Assembly (NCBI RefSeq): GCF_003367475.1
Contig: NZ_QRHA01000001.1
Location: 310,001 to 374,000, forward strand
DNA: 64,000 bases
Direction: 5' to 3'
DNA from: Alteromonas aestuariivivens
GTDB lineage: Bacteria > Pseudomonadota > Gammaproteobacteria > Enterobacterales > Alteromonadaceae
The notes beneath the pieces are model-generated. The model did not search any database. It saw nothing but the letters and a program-made list of their open reading frames with translations, and was not told where the DNA came from. Positions 8,848 to 17,501 of this stretch are shown one piece after another (within the stretch, counting starts at the first letter, position 1; each line of letters opens with the position of its first letter). The position numbers and the translations under genes are program-made.

Positions 8848-10674
8848 ATGCAGTGGATAAGAAAAATACATAAATGGGCGTCTTTAGTGGTGGGAATGCA
8901 GTTTTTGCTGTGGTTAGGCAGCGGCCTGTATTTCAACCTCATGGACCACCACAAGGTGGGCGGACACACTTATCGCAGCCACGCTCATCACGAACCGGGC
9001 GATATTGATGTAACCGCATTGGTAGAGCCAAAAGCGGTGTTGCAGCGTAATCCTAAAAGCGTTGTCATTACGCAAATTGAGTTGCTGGGACAGCCCTATT
9101 ACCTGCTTACTCATAAATTGGGGCTATACCGGGACTTTGAAAATGACTACAGCCTGGTGGATGCATACAGTGGCGAGCGGGTCGATATCGATGCGTCGTT
9201 TGCTACCCGGCTGGCCCGTCAGTCATACAACGGACCGGGGGCGGTGGATTCTGTGACCTTGTTGCAGCCGCCTTTGGAAGACTTCCCCAAGCAAAAGAAT
9301 GCTACCTGGCGGGTTAACTTTGCCGATGACATTGACACCAGCGTCTACATTGAAGCTGGCTCCGGTCGTGTGGTGGGCCACAGTGACGCGCATAAACGCC
9401 TGGCCGACATTTTCTTCATGCTGCACTTTATGGATTACGGAAATGAAGGCAGCTTCAATAACATTCAAATCATTCTGTTTGCCTTTATTACGCTGTGGCT
9501 GGCGTTAACCGGACTCATCTGGACGGTGGACCTGGCGTTCCGCGGGCAGTACAAGGTGGCGTGGCTGTCAGCCACAATCCCGGTCAAAATATTTGATCAG
9601 CAGCGTCGTCCCCTTTGGGAAGTCGAGCTTTCCAGTGCCACCAATATTCTGGACGGACTGGCTGAGCACGGTATAGCCCTGCCGTCTACCTGTGGTGGCG
9701 GCGGCACCTGTGGACGGTGCAAGGTACTGATTAACCCATCAACGGAACCCACATCCGCAGACCATGAGCAGTTCTCTGTTGACGAGTTGGAGCAGGGCTT
9801 CCGACTGGCCTGTCAGCACTTCTCCACTGACGTTCAGGACATGACCCTGTTTGACGTGACAGATGCCAAAAAGGTCACGCTGGAACTGACTAACAGCCGC
9901 TTTGTCAGCTCGAATATCAAAGAGTTGAGGTTCAAAGTCATTGGCAACCGCCTGACCTATAAAGCCGGGGCATTTGTGCGCTTCTTTATTCCTCATGGGC
10001 ACGGTGACGTGCGCCCTAAAAACATCCCTCACCAATATGCCGGCAACTGGGAAGGGGTTCCTGATGAGCAGTTTGAACGCCATGCCTGTTTGCGCAGTTA
10101 TTCACTGGCCAGTGACAGTCACACATCCGAAGAACTTGTGTTTGCCATCAAATACCAGCGTGCCCCTGAGCCCGGAGTTCCGGCTGGGGTAGGGTCGTCA
10201 TACCTGTGTAATATGGAGCCGGGACAGCGGGTGGATGCAATGGGGCCGTTCGAGGATTTCTATGCCGAGCCAGACTACTCAGGGCCAATGATTCTGATCG
10301 GGGCGGGCTCAGGGATGGCACCGCTGCGTTCGATCATTCTGGAGCGGTTGCGGGTGATGAAATCTACGCAGCCGATAAATTTTTACTTTGGTGCCCGAAC
10401 CGAAGAGGATTTGTTGTATCAGCAAGAGTTCTTTGCCCTGAGCCGTAAGTTCAGCAACTTCCATTTTACCCCGGTGCTGTCCAGGGCTTCGGACGACTGG
10501 TTAGGCGCGACCGGGTATGCACAGCAGGTGCTGTTTGCCAATAGCACAACCAGCGACTTGCTGGCGGCGAAATACTTTATCTGCGGGCCAGCAGGCATGA
10601 TGGACGATGCGATGAACCAGCTGCGAGAGCTCGGCGTTGAAGCAAAAGATCTGTACTTTGATAGTTTTGCCTGA
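8848..10674 (+). CDS. PepSY membrane-anchored 2Fe-2S ferredoxin/flavin reductase
   Basis: A 608-residue electron-transfer protein. About residues 1-235 form a PepSY-TM module (IRKIHKWASLVVGMQF, then a periplasmic part and two further helices). About 245-335 are a plant-type 2Fe-2S ferredoxin domain with C282, C288, C291 and C322 (C-x5-C-x2-C-x30-C). About 345-608 are a ferredoxin-NADP reductase/NqrF-like FAD and NAD(P)H domain with R-S-Y-S for FAD and IGAGSGMAPLRS plus ICGPAGMMDDAM for the nucleotide. It should take electrons from cytoplasmic NAD(P)H through FAD and 2Fe-2S towards the membrane. Placement directly after the pump gene suggests a metal reductase or electron input to the efflux complex; that role is inference. 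A ferric reductase is the alternative. Confidence 0.85.
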   Translation: MQWIRKIHKWASLVVGMQFLLWLGSGLYFNLMDHHKVGGHTYRSHAHHEPGDIDVTALVEPKAVLQRNPKSVVITQIELLGQPYYLLTHKLGLYRDFENDYSLVDAYSGERVDIDASFATRLARQSYNGPGAVDSVTLLQPPLEDFPKQKNATWRVNFADDIDTSVYIEAGSGRVVGHSDAHKRLADIFFMLHFMDYGNEGSFNNIQIILFAFITLWLALTGLIWTVDLAFRGQYKVAWLSATIPVKIFDQQRRPLWEVELSSATNILDGLAEHGIALPSTCGGGGTCGRCKVLINPSTEPTSADHEQFSVDELEQGFRLACQHFSTDVQDMTLFDVTDAKKVTLELTNSRFVSSNIKELRFKVIGNRLTYKAGAFVRFFIPHGHGDVRPKNIPHQYAGNWEGVPDEQFERHACLRSYSLASDSHTSEELVFAIKYQRAPEPGVPAGVGSSYLCNMEPGQRVDAMGPFEDFYAEPDYSGPMILIGAGSGMAPLRSIILERLRVMKSTQPINFYFGARTEEDLLYQQEFFALSRKFSNFHFTPVLSRASDDWLGATGYAQQVLFANSTTSDLLAAKYFICGPAGMMDDAMNQLRELGVEAKDLYFDSFA

Positions 10675-10748
10675 TATGCCGGGGTACAGATGGCTTGCGG
10701 GTTATCCGGTGAGTTGATAGTCGTTGACGGGGTAACTGTGGTGGAAAT

Positions 10749-10782
10749 ATCAAGGGCGCAGATCGTCTTCGGCGCCCTTGAT
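10749..10782. terminator. hairpin terminator between convergent genes
   Basis: An 11-bp perfect stem (ATCAAGGGCGC at 10749-10759, GCGCCCTTGAT at 10772-10782) lies between the end of the reductase gene and the end of the porin gene. The flanking sequence is only moderately T-rich, so it may serve both directions with modest strength. Confidence 0.7.
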
Positions 10783-10792
10783 AATTGTTCAG

Positions 10793-11497
10793 TTAAAACC
10801 CAAATGTGCGGGATATACTCAGTACAATGCGTTCGTCTGCCGTGTCCCAGTCCAGATTGGTGTTTTCTGCTGCTATTTCTACACTGAAGCCGGCCAGACT
10901 GGTTTGATAAGCCAGTCGGTAGTGGTGATATGAACTGTCGCTACCGTTCCAACTCCATTTATCGCCGTCCCAGGAATTAGACACATCGAAACTGGCCCGA
11001 AGGGCATGGTTGGGTGCCAGTTGGAAAGTGTGGGCAACCATGCTCACCGTGTGGTTGGCACCGGTACCAAAGTAATCCCAACTGTACCAGAAGTTTAGCT
11101 CTGTGTTACCCAGTGCATTAGCATAGCCAAAATTGGCATAAACTTCCGGGTAGTTACCATCGCTGGATGCGTCACCACCATGATAGGTGTAATAGGCCAT
11201 GCCGTAGTCAACACTAAACTGTTTGTTCAGTTGCACATACTGGCCGACATAAAAATCCCATTCAATGTTGGTTTCGCCACCAAAGTCCACATTGGAGGCC
11301 CAGGTTCCAGCGTAAAAACCCCCATCAAACGCCTTGTCCAGACTAGCCTGGATGGCCGCAGAATTTTGTGTCTGGCTTACCCCATTGAAGGTGTAGTCCG
11401 AAGCTGCCGTTACCGAGGTGCTCCAGTCAGCGTGTGCAGTTTGCGTGGTGCTAACCAGCGCCAGGGAAAAGATCAGGGTATTAATTAATGACTTCAT
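10793..11497 (-). CDS. TorF-family putative porin, last gene of the choline operon
   Basis: An outer-membrane beta-barrel protein of 234 residues. A clear signal peptide (MKSLINTLIFSLALVSTTQ, cleavage after AHA) precedes alternating aromatic/polar strands (SDYTFNGVSQTQNSAAIQ, LAYQTSLAGFSVEIAAE) and a terminal Phe in RTFGF, which is the standard outer-membrane assembly signal. The N-terminal SDY-x-F-x-G-x-S-Q motif is the hallmark of the TIGR02001/TorF putative porins, whose substrate is unknown. It begins 4 bases after the stop of the BCCT transporter, so it is almost certainly co-transcribed with betIBA. That context suggests outer-membrane passage of choline or betaine, but no sequence feature proves it. 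Confidence 0.8.
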   Translation of the reverse strand: MKSLINTLIFSLALVSTTQTAHADWSTSVTAASDYTFNGVSQTQNSAAIQASLDKAFDGGFYAGTWASNVDFGGETNIEWDFYVGQYVQLNKQFSVDYGMAYYTYHGGDASSDGNYPEVYANFGYANALGNTELNFWYSWDYFGTGANHTVSMVAHTFQLAPNHALRASFDVSNSWDGDKWSWNGSDSSYHHYRLAYQTSLAGFSVEIAAENTNLDWDTADERIVLSISRTFGF

Positions 11498-11501
11498 AAC
11501 G

Positions 11502-12725
11502 TTAACTCATACTCTCAATTTTACTGAAATCGATGGTGTTCTCTTTTGGGGAACCACTAATGTTGGTAACCGTGTGATGCTTTTGGTAAAGAATGTAACC
11601 AAAGCATGCGAAAAAGATGGCTATTACCAGAGCACCCACCCATTGGATTTGCAGAAAGTTCAGCTTGAACAGCAGCGTCAACAGAGACAGTGCTGCAATG
11701 TTCAAAATGATGTAGTTAGCTTTACCCAGGCGCTCGACCGTCAGATTAAGGTTATCGGTGTACAGTCGGATCAGTGAGTCCAGTGAATTGATAACAAACA
11801 CCACACCTACAAAAACCATGGCAAAGTTCAGCAACCCTTCGGTTGAAATTCCTGCATCATGATAGTGATACAGAACTGCTAACCAGGTAGCGATCGGGAT
11901 CGAAGGAAAGATCAACATCGCCAGCAAGACCTGATAGGTCTTCAGGCCACCCACAAAACGTGAGGTAAACTGACCAATCATAATGCTCCAGGCAAACCAC
12001 CAGAAAAGATAGAACTCATGATAGTCATTCAGCGGCAGTACAAAGTGGTGCATGTTGGGGAAGTAGTCGCCCAGCATCGCCAGGTTGTCCATGTAGCTGG
12101 ATACTTCGCTGTCTCCAAACGCAAAGGCTGAGGTACCCATAAATGCAATCAGGGCAATAAACAGCCAGCTGGTGGACAGGCTCAAAAAGCGCACATACTT
12201 GATGTCGGTACTTGAGTAAACCGCAAAGGCGATTGCTGCGAAAACGATCAGGTAAAATACCGGCAGTATGGACTCGCCATCTCCGATTGCTGGCAGGTAC
12301 CACGGCAGATTTGACAACAACAGGTAAGCCGTAAAGGCACAGGTGCCAATGATCACCACGTTATTGATCACTTTGACTAATGGTTTTTCAAAGAACTTTA
12401 CTTTCGGTTCTATTACGCAGAAATAAAAGCAGGTTAAAAAGTAAAAGCCCCAGATGAGAAAGCCCCAAAACCCAAACTCGATAGCGAGGGGATTGGTAAA
12501 GCCATACTCTGGGCTTGCGCTTATGTCTGCATAACCCGCGAATTCGGTGAGCGGGAACATGATTAAGCCAACATCCAGGCCGGACGTGAATAAGATCGCA
12601 ATGAAAGTAAAGGTTCTGACAGGGGTTACGCCCACAACGGGAACATTGCCCCACTTGTAGATAAAGTAAGCCACCGACAACAGGGTAAATAGGATACCTG
12701 CACTAAGCCAAATGGTCATTGTCAC
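11502..12725 (-). CDS. short, divergent BCCT-family transporter (probable choline uptake)
   Basis: A polytopic inner-membrane protein of 407 residues with about 11-12 hydrophobic segments. The stretch FYLFWWFAWSIMIGQF resembles the conserved helix of betaine/choline/carnitine transporters (typically FYWAWWxxWxPFVGxF), followed by the short R-x-x-G-G turn. BCCT proteins are normally 500-670 residues, so this one is short and lacks the long C-terminal osmosensing tail. It sits downstream of betA (151 bases) and upstream of the porin (4 bases) in the choline oxidation operon, which supports choline as substrate. The classification is by motif and context; a distant or unrelated transporter family remains possible. 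Confidence 0.65.
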   Translation of the reverse strand: MTMTIWLSAGILFTLLSVAYFIYKWGNVPVVGVTPVRTFTFIAILFTSGLDVGLIMFPLTEFAGYADISASPEYGFTNPLAIEFGFWGFLIWGFYFLTCFYFCVIEPKVKFFEKPLVKVINNVVIIGTCAFTAYLLLSNLPWYLPAIGDGESILPVFYLIVFAAIAFAVYSSTDIKYVRFLSLSTSWLFIALIAFMGTSAFAFGDSEVSSYMDNLAMLGDYFPNMHHFVLPLNDYHEFYLFWWFAWSIMIGQFTSRFVGGLKTYQVLLAMLIFPSIPIATWLAVLYHYHDAGISTEGLLNFAMVFVGVVFVINSLDSLIRLYTDNLNLTVERLGKANYIILNIAALSLLTLLFKLNFLQIQWVGALVIAIFFACFGYILYQKHHTVTNISGSPKENTIDFSKIESMS

Positions 12726-12834
12726 CCTCCCAATACGAATAAAAATAACTCATAACTACTCCGGTTATTTAGTGTGAAAAATGCGCTTTTGGTCCCTGGA
12801 ATAAATAGCAACAGCCGTGTTGATGCTCTCCCGG

Positions 12835-12852
12835 CCCCGAACTGATTCGGGG
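12835..12852 (-). other. strong hairpin between betA and the transporter gene
   Basis: CCCCGAA-CTGA-TTCGGGG is a perfect 7-bp stem with a 4-base loop, in the 151-base gap after betA. No T-run follows on the minus strand, so it is not a classical terminator. It may stabilise or process the polycistronic mRNA and set transporter expression apart from the enzymes. Confidence 0.5.
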
Positions 12853-12876
12853 AGGAGTCTGAAAAGCACGTCCGAA

Positions 12877-14529
12877 TTAACGTTGTGTTGTTTGCCAGTC
12901 CTGGCTGGGTGCCACGCGCACGGGTTCACTGGTTTCGGGTTGAATGCCGAGAATTAGGTCTGCGGCCTTTTCTGCAACCATGATGGTGGGGGCATTCAGG
13001 TTACCATTGGGGATGGTCGGGAAGATGGATGAATCCACCACTCGTAATCCCTCAATACCATGTACCTGAGTTTTAGAATTAACAACCGCCATTTTGTCTT
13101 CACCCATCTTGCAGGAACAGGACGGGTGGTAAGCGCTTTCAACTGCCTGACGGACAAACTGGTCGATTTCGTCATTGCTTTGAACGTGTTCGCCGGGTTG
13201 GATTTCGCCATCCCGAAATTCGTCAAATGCTGGTTGGGAAATGATTTCCCGGGTCAGACGGACACAGGCCCGGAACCCTTCAATGTCGTCCGGATGTTCC
13301 AGATAATTAAACTGGATCTTCGGCGGCACAGCTGGATCGCTGGACTGCAGGGTTATTTCGCCACGGCTTTTGGGCTTGTTATGACCAACATGTACCTGAA
13401 AACCGTGCCCTTCAAAGGCCTGCTTGCCATCGTAGCGTATCGCGGCCGGTAAAAAATGATACTGGATATCCGGCCATTCAACACCGGGTTTGGAGCGAAT
13501 AAACGCGCAGGATTCAAAGTGATTGGTCACACCCAATCCAGTGCGGTTCAGGATCCACTCAGTACCGATTTTGGCCTTCGACAGTAGTCCCAGCTTGCCA
13601 TTAAGAGTAATCGGTTGTTTGCACTTGTACTGGAAGTAGAATTCCAGGTGGTCCTGCAAATTTTTACCCACTCCCGGTAGTTCATGCTGGACATCTACGC
13701 CGGCATTTTTCAGAACCTCTGCATCGCCAATTCCTGACAACTGCAAAATGTGTGGTGAGCCTATCGGACCGGCACTGAGGATCACTTCTTTATTGCAGCG
13801 GGCCTGTTTTGTGGCGCTGCCGACCCGGTATTCCACACCTACAGCTTTTTTGTTTTCCAGCAATACCCGGCTTACCAGTGCGCCGGTAATGATGGTCAGA
13901 TTGTCGCGGTTTTTAACCGGATCCAAATACTCCCGGCTGGTGGAACTGCGCACGCCATCTTTGACGGTCATATGCATCGGGCCAAAACCTTCCTGCTGCT
14001 CGCCGTTGTAGTCATTGGTGACCGCGTAGCCTGCCTGTTCTCCGGCTTTGATAAACGCCTTATACAAAGGGTTTTTCATCTCGTTGCCGTTGTTTACACC
14101 GACTTTGCCACTCCCACCACGATAGGAATCTGTCCCGCGGTACCAGGTTTCGGCTTTTTTGAAATACGGCAGACACGCCTGGTAATTCCAGCCTTCAGCA
14201 CCGTGCTGTTCCCACTCATCAAAGTCTTTGGCATGACCACGTACGTAGACCATTCCATTGATGGATGAAGAACCTCCCAGCACTTTACCCCGAGGACAAT
14301 GCATCTCGCGGTTGTTCAGAAACGGCTCTGGCTGAGTATGGAACTGCCAGGCATATTTCTTGGTATTCATTGGGATCGACAATGCGGTAGGCATTTTTAT
14401 GAAAATACTTTTGTCGGATCCGCCGGTTTCAAGCAGCAGCACCTGATTGTGAGGATTGGCAGACAGACGGTTTGCCAGCACACATCCGGCAGACCCCGCG
14501 CCTACAACAATGTAATCGAAATCGCTCAT
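12877..14529 (-). CDS. betA: choline dehydrogenase
   Basis: This is an FAD-dependent GMC-family oxidoreductase that oxidises choline to betaine aldehyde, the first step of glycine-betaine synthesis, at the inner membrane face. The N-terminal Rossmann motif is [15 protein letters not shown] (about residues 8-22). The GMC signature [19 protein letters not shown] lies at about 80-98, and the C-terminal [10 protein letters not shown] and [18 protein letters not shown] segments are typical of BetA. At 550 residues the length is normal. It lies 9 bases after betB in the order betI-betB-betA. Other GMC alcohol dehydrogenases look similar, but the bet context makes choline the clear assignment. Confidence 0.94.
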   Translation of the reverse strand: MSDFDYIVVGAGSAGCVLANRLSANPHNQVLLLETGGSDKSIFIKMPTALSIPMNTKKYAWQFHTQPEPFLNNREMHCPRGKVLGGSSSINGMVYVRGHAKDFDEWEQHGAEGWNYQACLPYFKKAETWYRGTDSYRGGSGKVGVNNGNEMKNPLYKAFIKAGEQAGYAVTNDYNGEQQEGFGPMHMTVKDGVRSSTSREYLDPVKNRDNLTIITGALVSRVLLENKKAVGVEYRVGSATKQARCNKEVILSAGPIGSPHILQLSGIGDAEVLKNAGVDVQHELPGVGKNLQDHLEFYFQYKCKQPITLNGKLGLLSKAKIGTEWILNRTGLGVTNHFESCAFIRSKPGVEWPDIQYHFLPAAIRYDGKQAFEGHGFQVHVGHNKPKSRGEITLQSSDPAVPPKIQFNYLEHPDDIEGFRACVRLTREIISQPAFDEFRDGEIQPGEHVQSNDEIDQFVRQAVESAYHPSCSCKMGEDKMAVVNSKTQVHGIEGLRVVDSSIFPTIPNGNLNAPTIMVAEKAADLILGIQPETSEPVRVAPSQDWQTTQR

Positions 14530-14538
14530 GCTGCCTCC

Positions 14539-16002
14539 TTAAAACGGACTTTCAATTTGGCTCATACCCACATAAACCGATTTGGTCTGGGTATAACTGT
14601 TAAGCGTTTCAACGCCGTTTTCCCGGCCGATACCGGACTGCTTGTAACCGCCCACAGGCATTTCAGCAGGTGAGTTGCCGTAACTGTTGATCCAACAGAT
14701 CCCGGCTTTTAGCTGGTGAATAACCCGATGGGCACGTTGAATGTTCGTACTAAATACGCCTGCCGCCAGACCAAGATCAGTGTTATTGGCACGTGCTATT
14801 ACGTCGTTTTCATCTTCAAACACCAACACACTCATTACAGGCCCGAAGATCTCCTCTTTGACAATGGTCATGTCGTCATGGCAATCGACAAACACCGTCG
14901 GCGCAACGAAGTAACCGTTTGGGGCTGATTCAGGAGATAAGGCATACCCACCGGTGAGCAATGTTGCCCCTTCGGCTTTACCTTTTTCGATGTAATCGAG
15001 TACCAGCTTCTGGTGCTTTTCGGAAATTAAAGCGCCCAGATTCACGTCCGGATCCAATGGATCGCCGGCGATAATGTTGTTTTCGGTGCGGGTCTTCAGC
15101 TCCGCCAAAAAGGCATCATAGATGTTTTTGTGCACATAGACCCGGGTACAGTTAGTACATATTTCACCCTGGGTGTAGAAGTTACCCAGCATGGCAGCAC
15201 TGACGGCCTGAGAGATATCCGCGTCATCAAAAACGAGCAGCGGTGATTTCCCCCCCAGCTCCATCGTGACTTCCTTCAGGTTCGAGGTAGCGCTTTGCAT
15301 CACTTTCTTGCCTGTACCCACCTCACCGGTGAAAGACACTTTTTCTATGTCGTGATGAGTGGTCAGCCATTGGCCGACGTTGGCGGCACCCTGAACCACA
15401 TTGAAAACACCGGCAGGCATGCCTGCTTCGATAAAGATCTCCGCGAGTTTGATTGCTCCCATCGGAGTTTCTTCTGACGGCTTGAAAATCATGGCGTTGC
15501 CCGCCGCCAGTGCAGGACCCGATTTCCAACATGCAATCTGAAGCGGATAATTCCATGCACCAATACCGGCACAAATGCCAAGTGGTTCACGGCGGGTGTA
15601 GAAGAAATCTTGCCCCACGGTTTGCTGGGAGCCCAGTTGGGCAGGAGCTAAGCCTGCGAAGTACTCTATGACATCAGCACCGGTTTCCACGTCTACGCAA
15701 TCAGCTTCCTGGATCGGTTTGCCCGTATCCAGGACCTCCAGTCGAGCCAGCTCATTGTTGCGCTCACGCAGCAGTGCAACGGCTTTGAGTAAGATGCGAC
15801 TGCGCTCCACTGGGCTCATGGCTGACCATTGTGCAAAGCCCTTTTTTGCACTTTCGATAGCTTGAGCTAGTACATATTCATCGGCTTCCTCAACATGATA
15901 GATCTCTTGCCCGGTCGCCGGATTCTTGACTGAAAAAGTGTTGCCGCCGTTATTCGCGACAAACTGGCCGTGTATGAAGTTCTGATATACTGGCAGGGTC
16001 AT
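14539..16002 (-). CDS. betB: betaine aldehyde dehydrogenase
   Basis: This is a cytoplasmic NAD(P)-dependent aldehyde dehydrogenase that converts betaine aldehyde to glycine betaine, completing osmoprotectant synthesis or feeding betaine catabolism. Its 487 residues carry the standard ALDH landmarks: the PWNYPLQ-type substrate/cofactor stretch ([12 protein letters not shown], about 157-168), the glutamate motif [12 protein letters not shown] (about 252-263) and the nucleophilic cysteine in [14 protein letters not shown] (about 278-291). The start is 1 base downstream of the betI stop, indicating translational coupling. Length and motif spacing match E. coli BetB. Confidence 0.95.
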   Translation of the reverse strand: MTLPVYQNFIHGQFVANNGGNTFSVKNPATGQEIYHVEEADEYVLAQAIESAKKGFAQWSAMSPVERSRILLKAVALLRERNNELARLEVLDTGKPIQEADCVDVETGADVIEYFAGLAPAQLGSQQTVGQDFFYTRREPLGICAGIGAWNYPLQIACWKSGPALAAGNAMIFKPSEETPMGAIKLAEIFIEAGMPAGVFNVVQGAANVGQWLTTHHDIEKVSFTGEVGTGKKVMQSATSNLKEVTMELGGKSPLLVFDDADISQAVSAAMLGNFYTQGEICTNCTRVYVHKNIYDAFLAELKTRTENNIIAGDPLDPDVNLGALISEKHQKLVLDYIEKGKAEGATLLTGGYALSPESAPNGYFVAPTVFVDCHDDMTIVKEEIFGPVMSVLVFEDENDVIARANNTDLGLAAGVFSTNIQRAHRVIHQLKAGICWINSYGNSPAEMPVGGYKQSGIGRENGVETLNSYTQTKSVYVGMSQIESPF

Positions 16003-16003
16003 A

Positions 16004-16594
16004 TTAGTCTCCGCTCAATGAAATTAAGTTCTCGATGTAGTGCTTTGCGAGTTGCTCCGCCTCTTTGAACTCCGTTTCATTGGCCTGGCTTAATACCGCC
16101 CGAAGCCACAACCCATCTATCATGCCGGCACTGAGTTTGGCGGCTTTTTGCGCGTCAGATTTTGACATCAACGAATTCAACGAAAACAGTAGGTTGCTAT
16201 AAAGACGTTGGGCGTTGATACGTTGCAATCGCCCCAACCGAGGGGCATGCATCGACTGAGCCCAGAAACTCAACCAGGTTTTGGTTGAACGGGCGCTTTG
16301 CTGCACGACGGAAAAGTTTGCCTCAACAATAAACATAAGACGCTCTTTTGGCGTACAGCCATTTTGGGTCTTTGATACGAGCGTGGTACGCAAGTTGTTC
16401 AGCAAAAATCTCACTGTGGCCTCGAGCAGGCCGTCTTTACCACCAAAATAATGGCTGATGATTCCCGACGATAGTCCGGCTCGTTTGCTGATACTGTTAA
16501 TGGTCGTAGCGTGTAAGCCCAACTCTGCAACTGACTCCAATGTCGCCTCAATAAGCTGTTGGCGACGTATGGGCTCCATTCCTACTTTTGGCAT
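16004..16594 (-). CDS. betI: TetR-family choline-responsive repressor
   Basis: A 196-residue DNA-binding repressor that in E. coli represses the bet genes and is relieved by choline. The N-terminal helix-turn-helix is at about residues 22-50 ([20 protein letters not shown], then [16 protein letters not shown]). The C-terminal ligand domain follows, with the [18 protein letters not shown] segment usual in BetI. The ATG at 16594 gives [18 protein letters not shown], the normal BetI start. It is the first gene of the operon, and a matching palindromic operator sits 10 bases before its start codon, consistent with autoregulation. Confidence 0.94.
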   Translation of the reverse strand: MPKVGMEPIRRQQLIEATLESVAELGLHATTINSISKRAGLSSGIISHYFGGKDGLLEATVRFLLNNLRTTLVSKTQNGCTPKERLMFIVEANFSVVQQSARSTKTWLSFWAQSMHAPRLGRLQRINAQRLYSNLLFSLNSLMSKSDAQKAAKLSAGMIDGLWLRAVLSQANETEFKEAEQLAKHYIENLISLSGD

Positions 16595-16603
16595 AATTTT
16601 TTA

Positions 16604-16620
16604 TTGATTGACTGTTCAAT
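16604..16620. promoter_or_regulatory. BetI-type operator
   Basis: TTGATTGACTGTTCAAT contains the inverted repeat ATTGA-CTGT-TCAAT (16607-16620). It resembles, from memory, the E. coli BetI binding site (TTGATTGGACGTTCAAT). It is 10 bases before the betI start codon, where binding would block transcription. Match to the known site is by recall, not alignment. Confidence 0.65.
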
Positions 16621-17055
16621 TAAAATAAATTTTAAACAGTACGAATTAATTAATCAAGCCTTTGGTTGATGGTTTTTTGTTCTTAACATCCTTATTTGAA
16701 TTATATTTATATGAATTTCAATAACTTGATTTCACTCTCTAATGTAGTCAAGCAAAAGCAATTGGTTTGAGTTGAATGTAATTTTAATATCAAAATCGTT
16801 CAGGTGGAGCAGGTCAGGGAACCAGTATATGCCGACTAAAAAGCAAGCTTTGGCAGAGGTTGAACGGGACTTTAAAAAGTATGAAACATTGTTTTGAACG
16901 CAGAGGGGTGTTGGCTGACGAGCCAGCCAATGTTTGCTTGCCCTTAGGAGCCATCAAACTCCCACGCCGGATCTTTTCTGGCCCGGGAGGGCCATTAAAA
17001 TACCGGAACTGGGCCTGAATTTGTCCACAGGGGCTAATGGCAAAGGGTACGCAGA

Positions 17056-17135
17056 CTAAGCTTGAAGGTCCTCGCCTTTGCCCTGAAAGTGCTCAGAATG
17101 AACAAATGTTAAATAAAAAAGATCAACAGGCCCTA
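17056..17135 (-). repeat. truncated copy of the 181-bp terminal-inverted-repeat element
   Basis: On the minus strand the sequence starting at 17135 reads TA-GGGCCTGTTGATCTTT and stays similar to the left part of the intact element at 63788 for about 80 bases. Shared blocks include TTTCAGGGCAA, GGCGAG and AAGCTTAGTC. The other terminal repeat is missing, so this is a single decayed end, immediately downstream of the acid-sugar operon. Confidence 0.75.
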
Positions 17136-17205
17136 GAAAATCGCGGTGGTCTGGGTAATTGAATTTTCCATGGGCTGACGAGGCCTGTCCCTGGTTGTGG
17201 GAGAA

Positions 17206-17493
17206 TTATTTCTGCAGGTGGAAACATTCCACCTGTTTGTCGGCTACCAGCGGGCCGACCCTGTCTGAAAAGGTTTTGAAATGTTCGGTTTCAAGGTGAT
17301 ATTCAAAATCGGCTTTTGAGTTGTAGATCTCGTACAGAAACACCAGATTGGGGTTGTTTTCACTCACCGCAACATCAAACACGGTGCAGGCTTCTTCGTT
17401 GGAAAGAGAGTCCTCAGCCTGTTTGAGCATTGCCGGCATAAACGCCTGCATCTGGCCTTCATTGATAAGAAATTTCACGGTTACAATGTACAT
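17206..17493 (-). CDS. ABM-fold protein (antibiotic biosynthesis monooxygenase/quinol monooxygenase-like)
   Basis: A 95-residue ferredoxin-like alpha/beta-barrel protein. The start MYIVTVKFLINEG and the C-terminal half (LVFLYEIYNSKADFEYHLET, then EHFKTFSDRV) match the dimeric ABM superfamily, which includes YgiN quinol monooxygenase, LsrG and sugar mutarotases of similar fold. It is the last gene of the kinase/decarboxylase operon, 8 bases after the decarboxylase gene. That placement suggests it acts on an intermediate or product of the same pathway, perhaps as an isomerase, epimerase or mutarotase rather than an oxygenase. Its real reaction cannot be told from sequence. Confidence 0.72.
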   Translation of the reverse strand: MYIVTVKFLINEGQMQAFMPAMLKQAEDSLSNEEACTVFDVAVSENNPNLVFLYEIYNSKADFEYHLETEHFKTFSDRVGPLVADKQVECFHLQK

Positions 17494-17501
17494 ACGTATC
17501 C

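Larger units (their letters stand above)
16595..17205. other. 611-base gap: bet promoter region and a decayed repeat end
   Basis: The first part holds the BetI-like operator and AT-rich promoter DNA. A 22-codon open frame with a plausible ribosome site (CAGGTCAGGGAA before ATG at 16829, stop at 16895-16897; peptide starts MPTKKQALAEVERDFKKY) may be a gene remnant. GC-rich sequence follows at 16900-17040 without a recognisable gene. The right part, about 17056-17135, is a truncated copy of the repeat found complete at the window end. Confidence 0.6.

Noticed and set aside
10690-10887. Plus-strand open frame after the reductase gene
   Set aside because: It runs over the terminator hairpin and the end of the porin gene; no ribosome site or family features.
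12835-12852. Hairpin after betA as a rho-independent terminator
   Set aside because: The stem is perfect but no T-run follows, and the transporter gene downstream probably needs the same transcript; kept only as a structural element.
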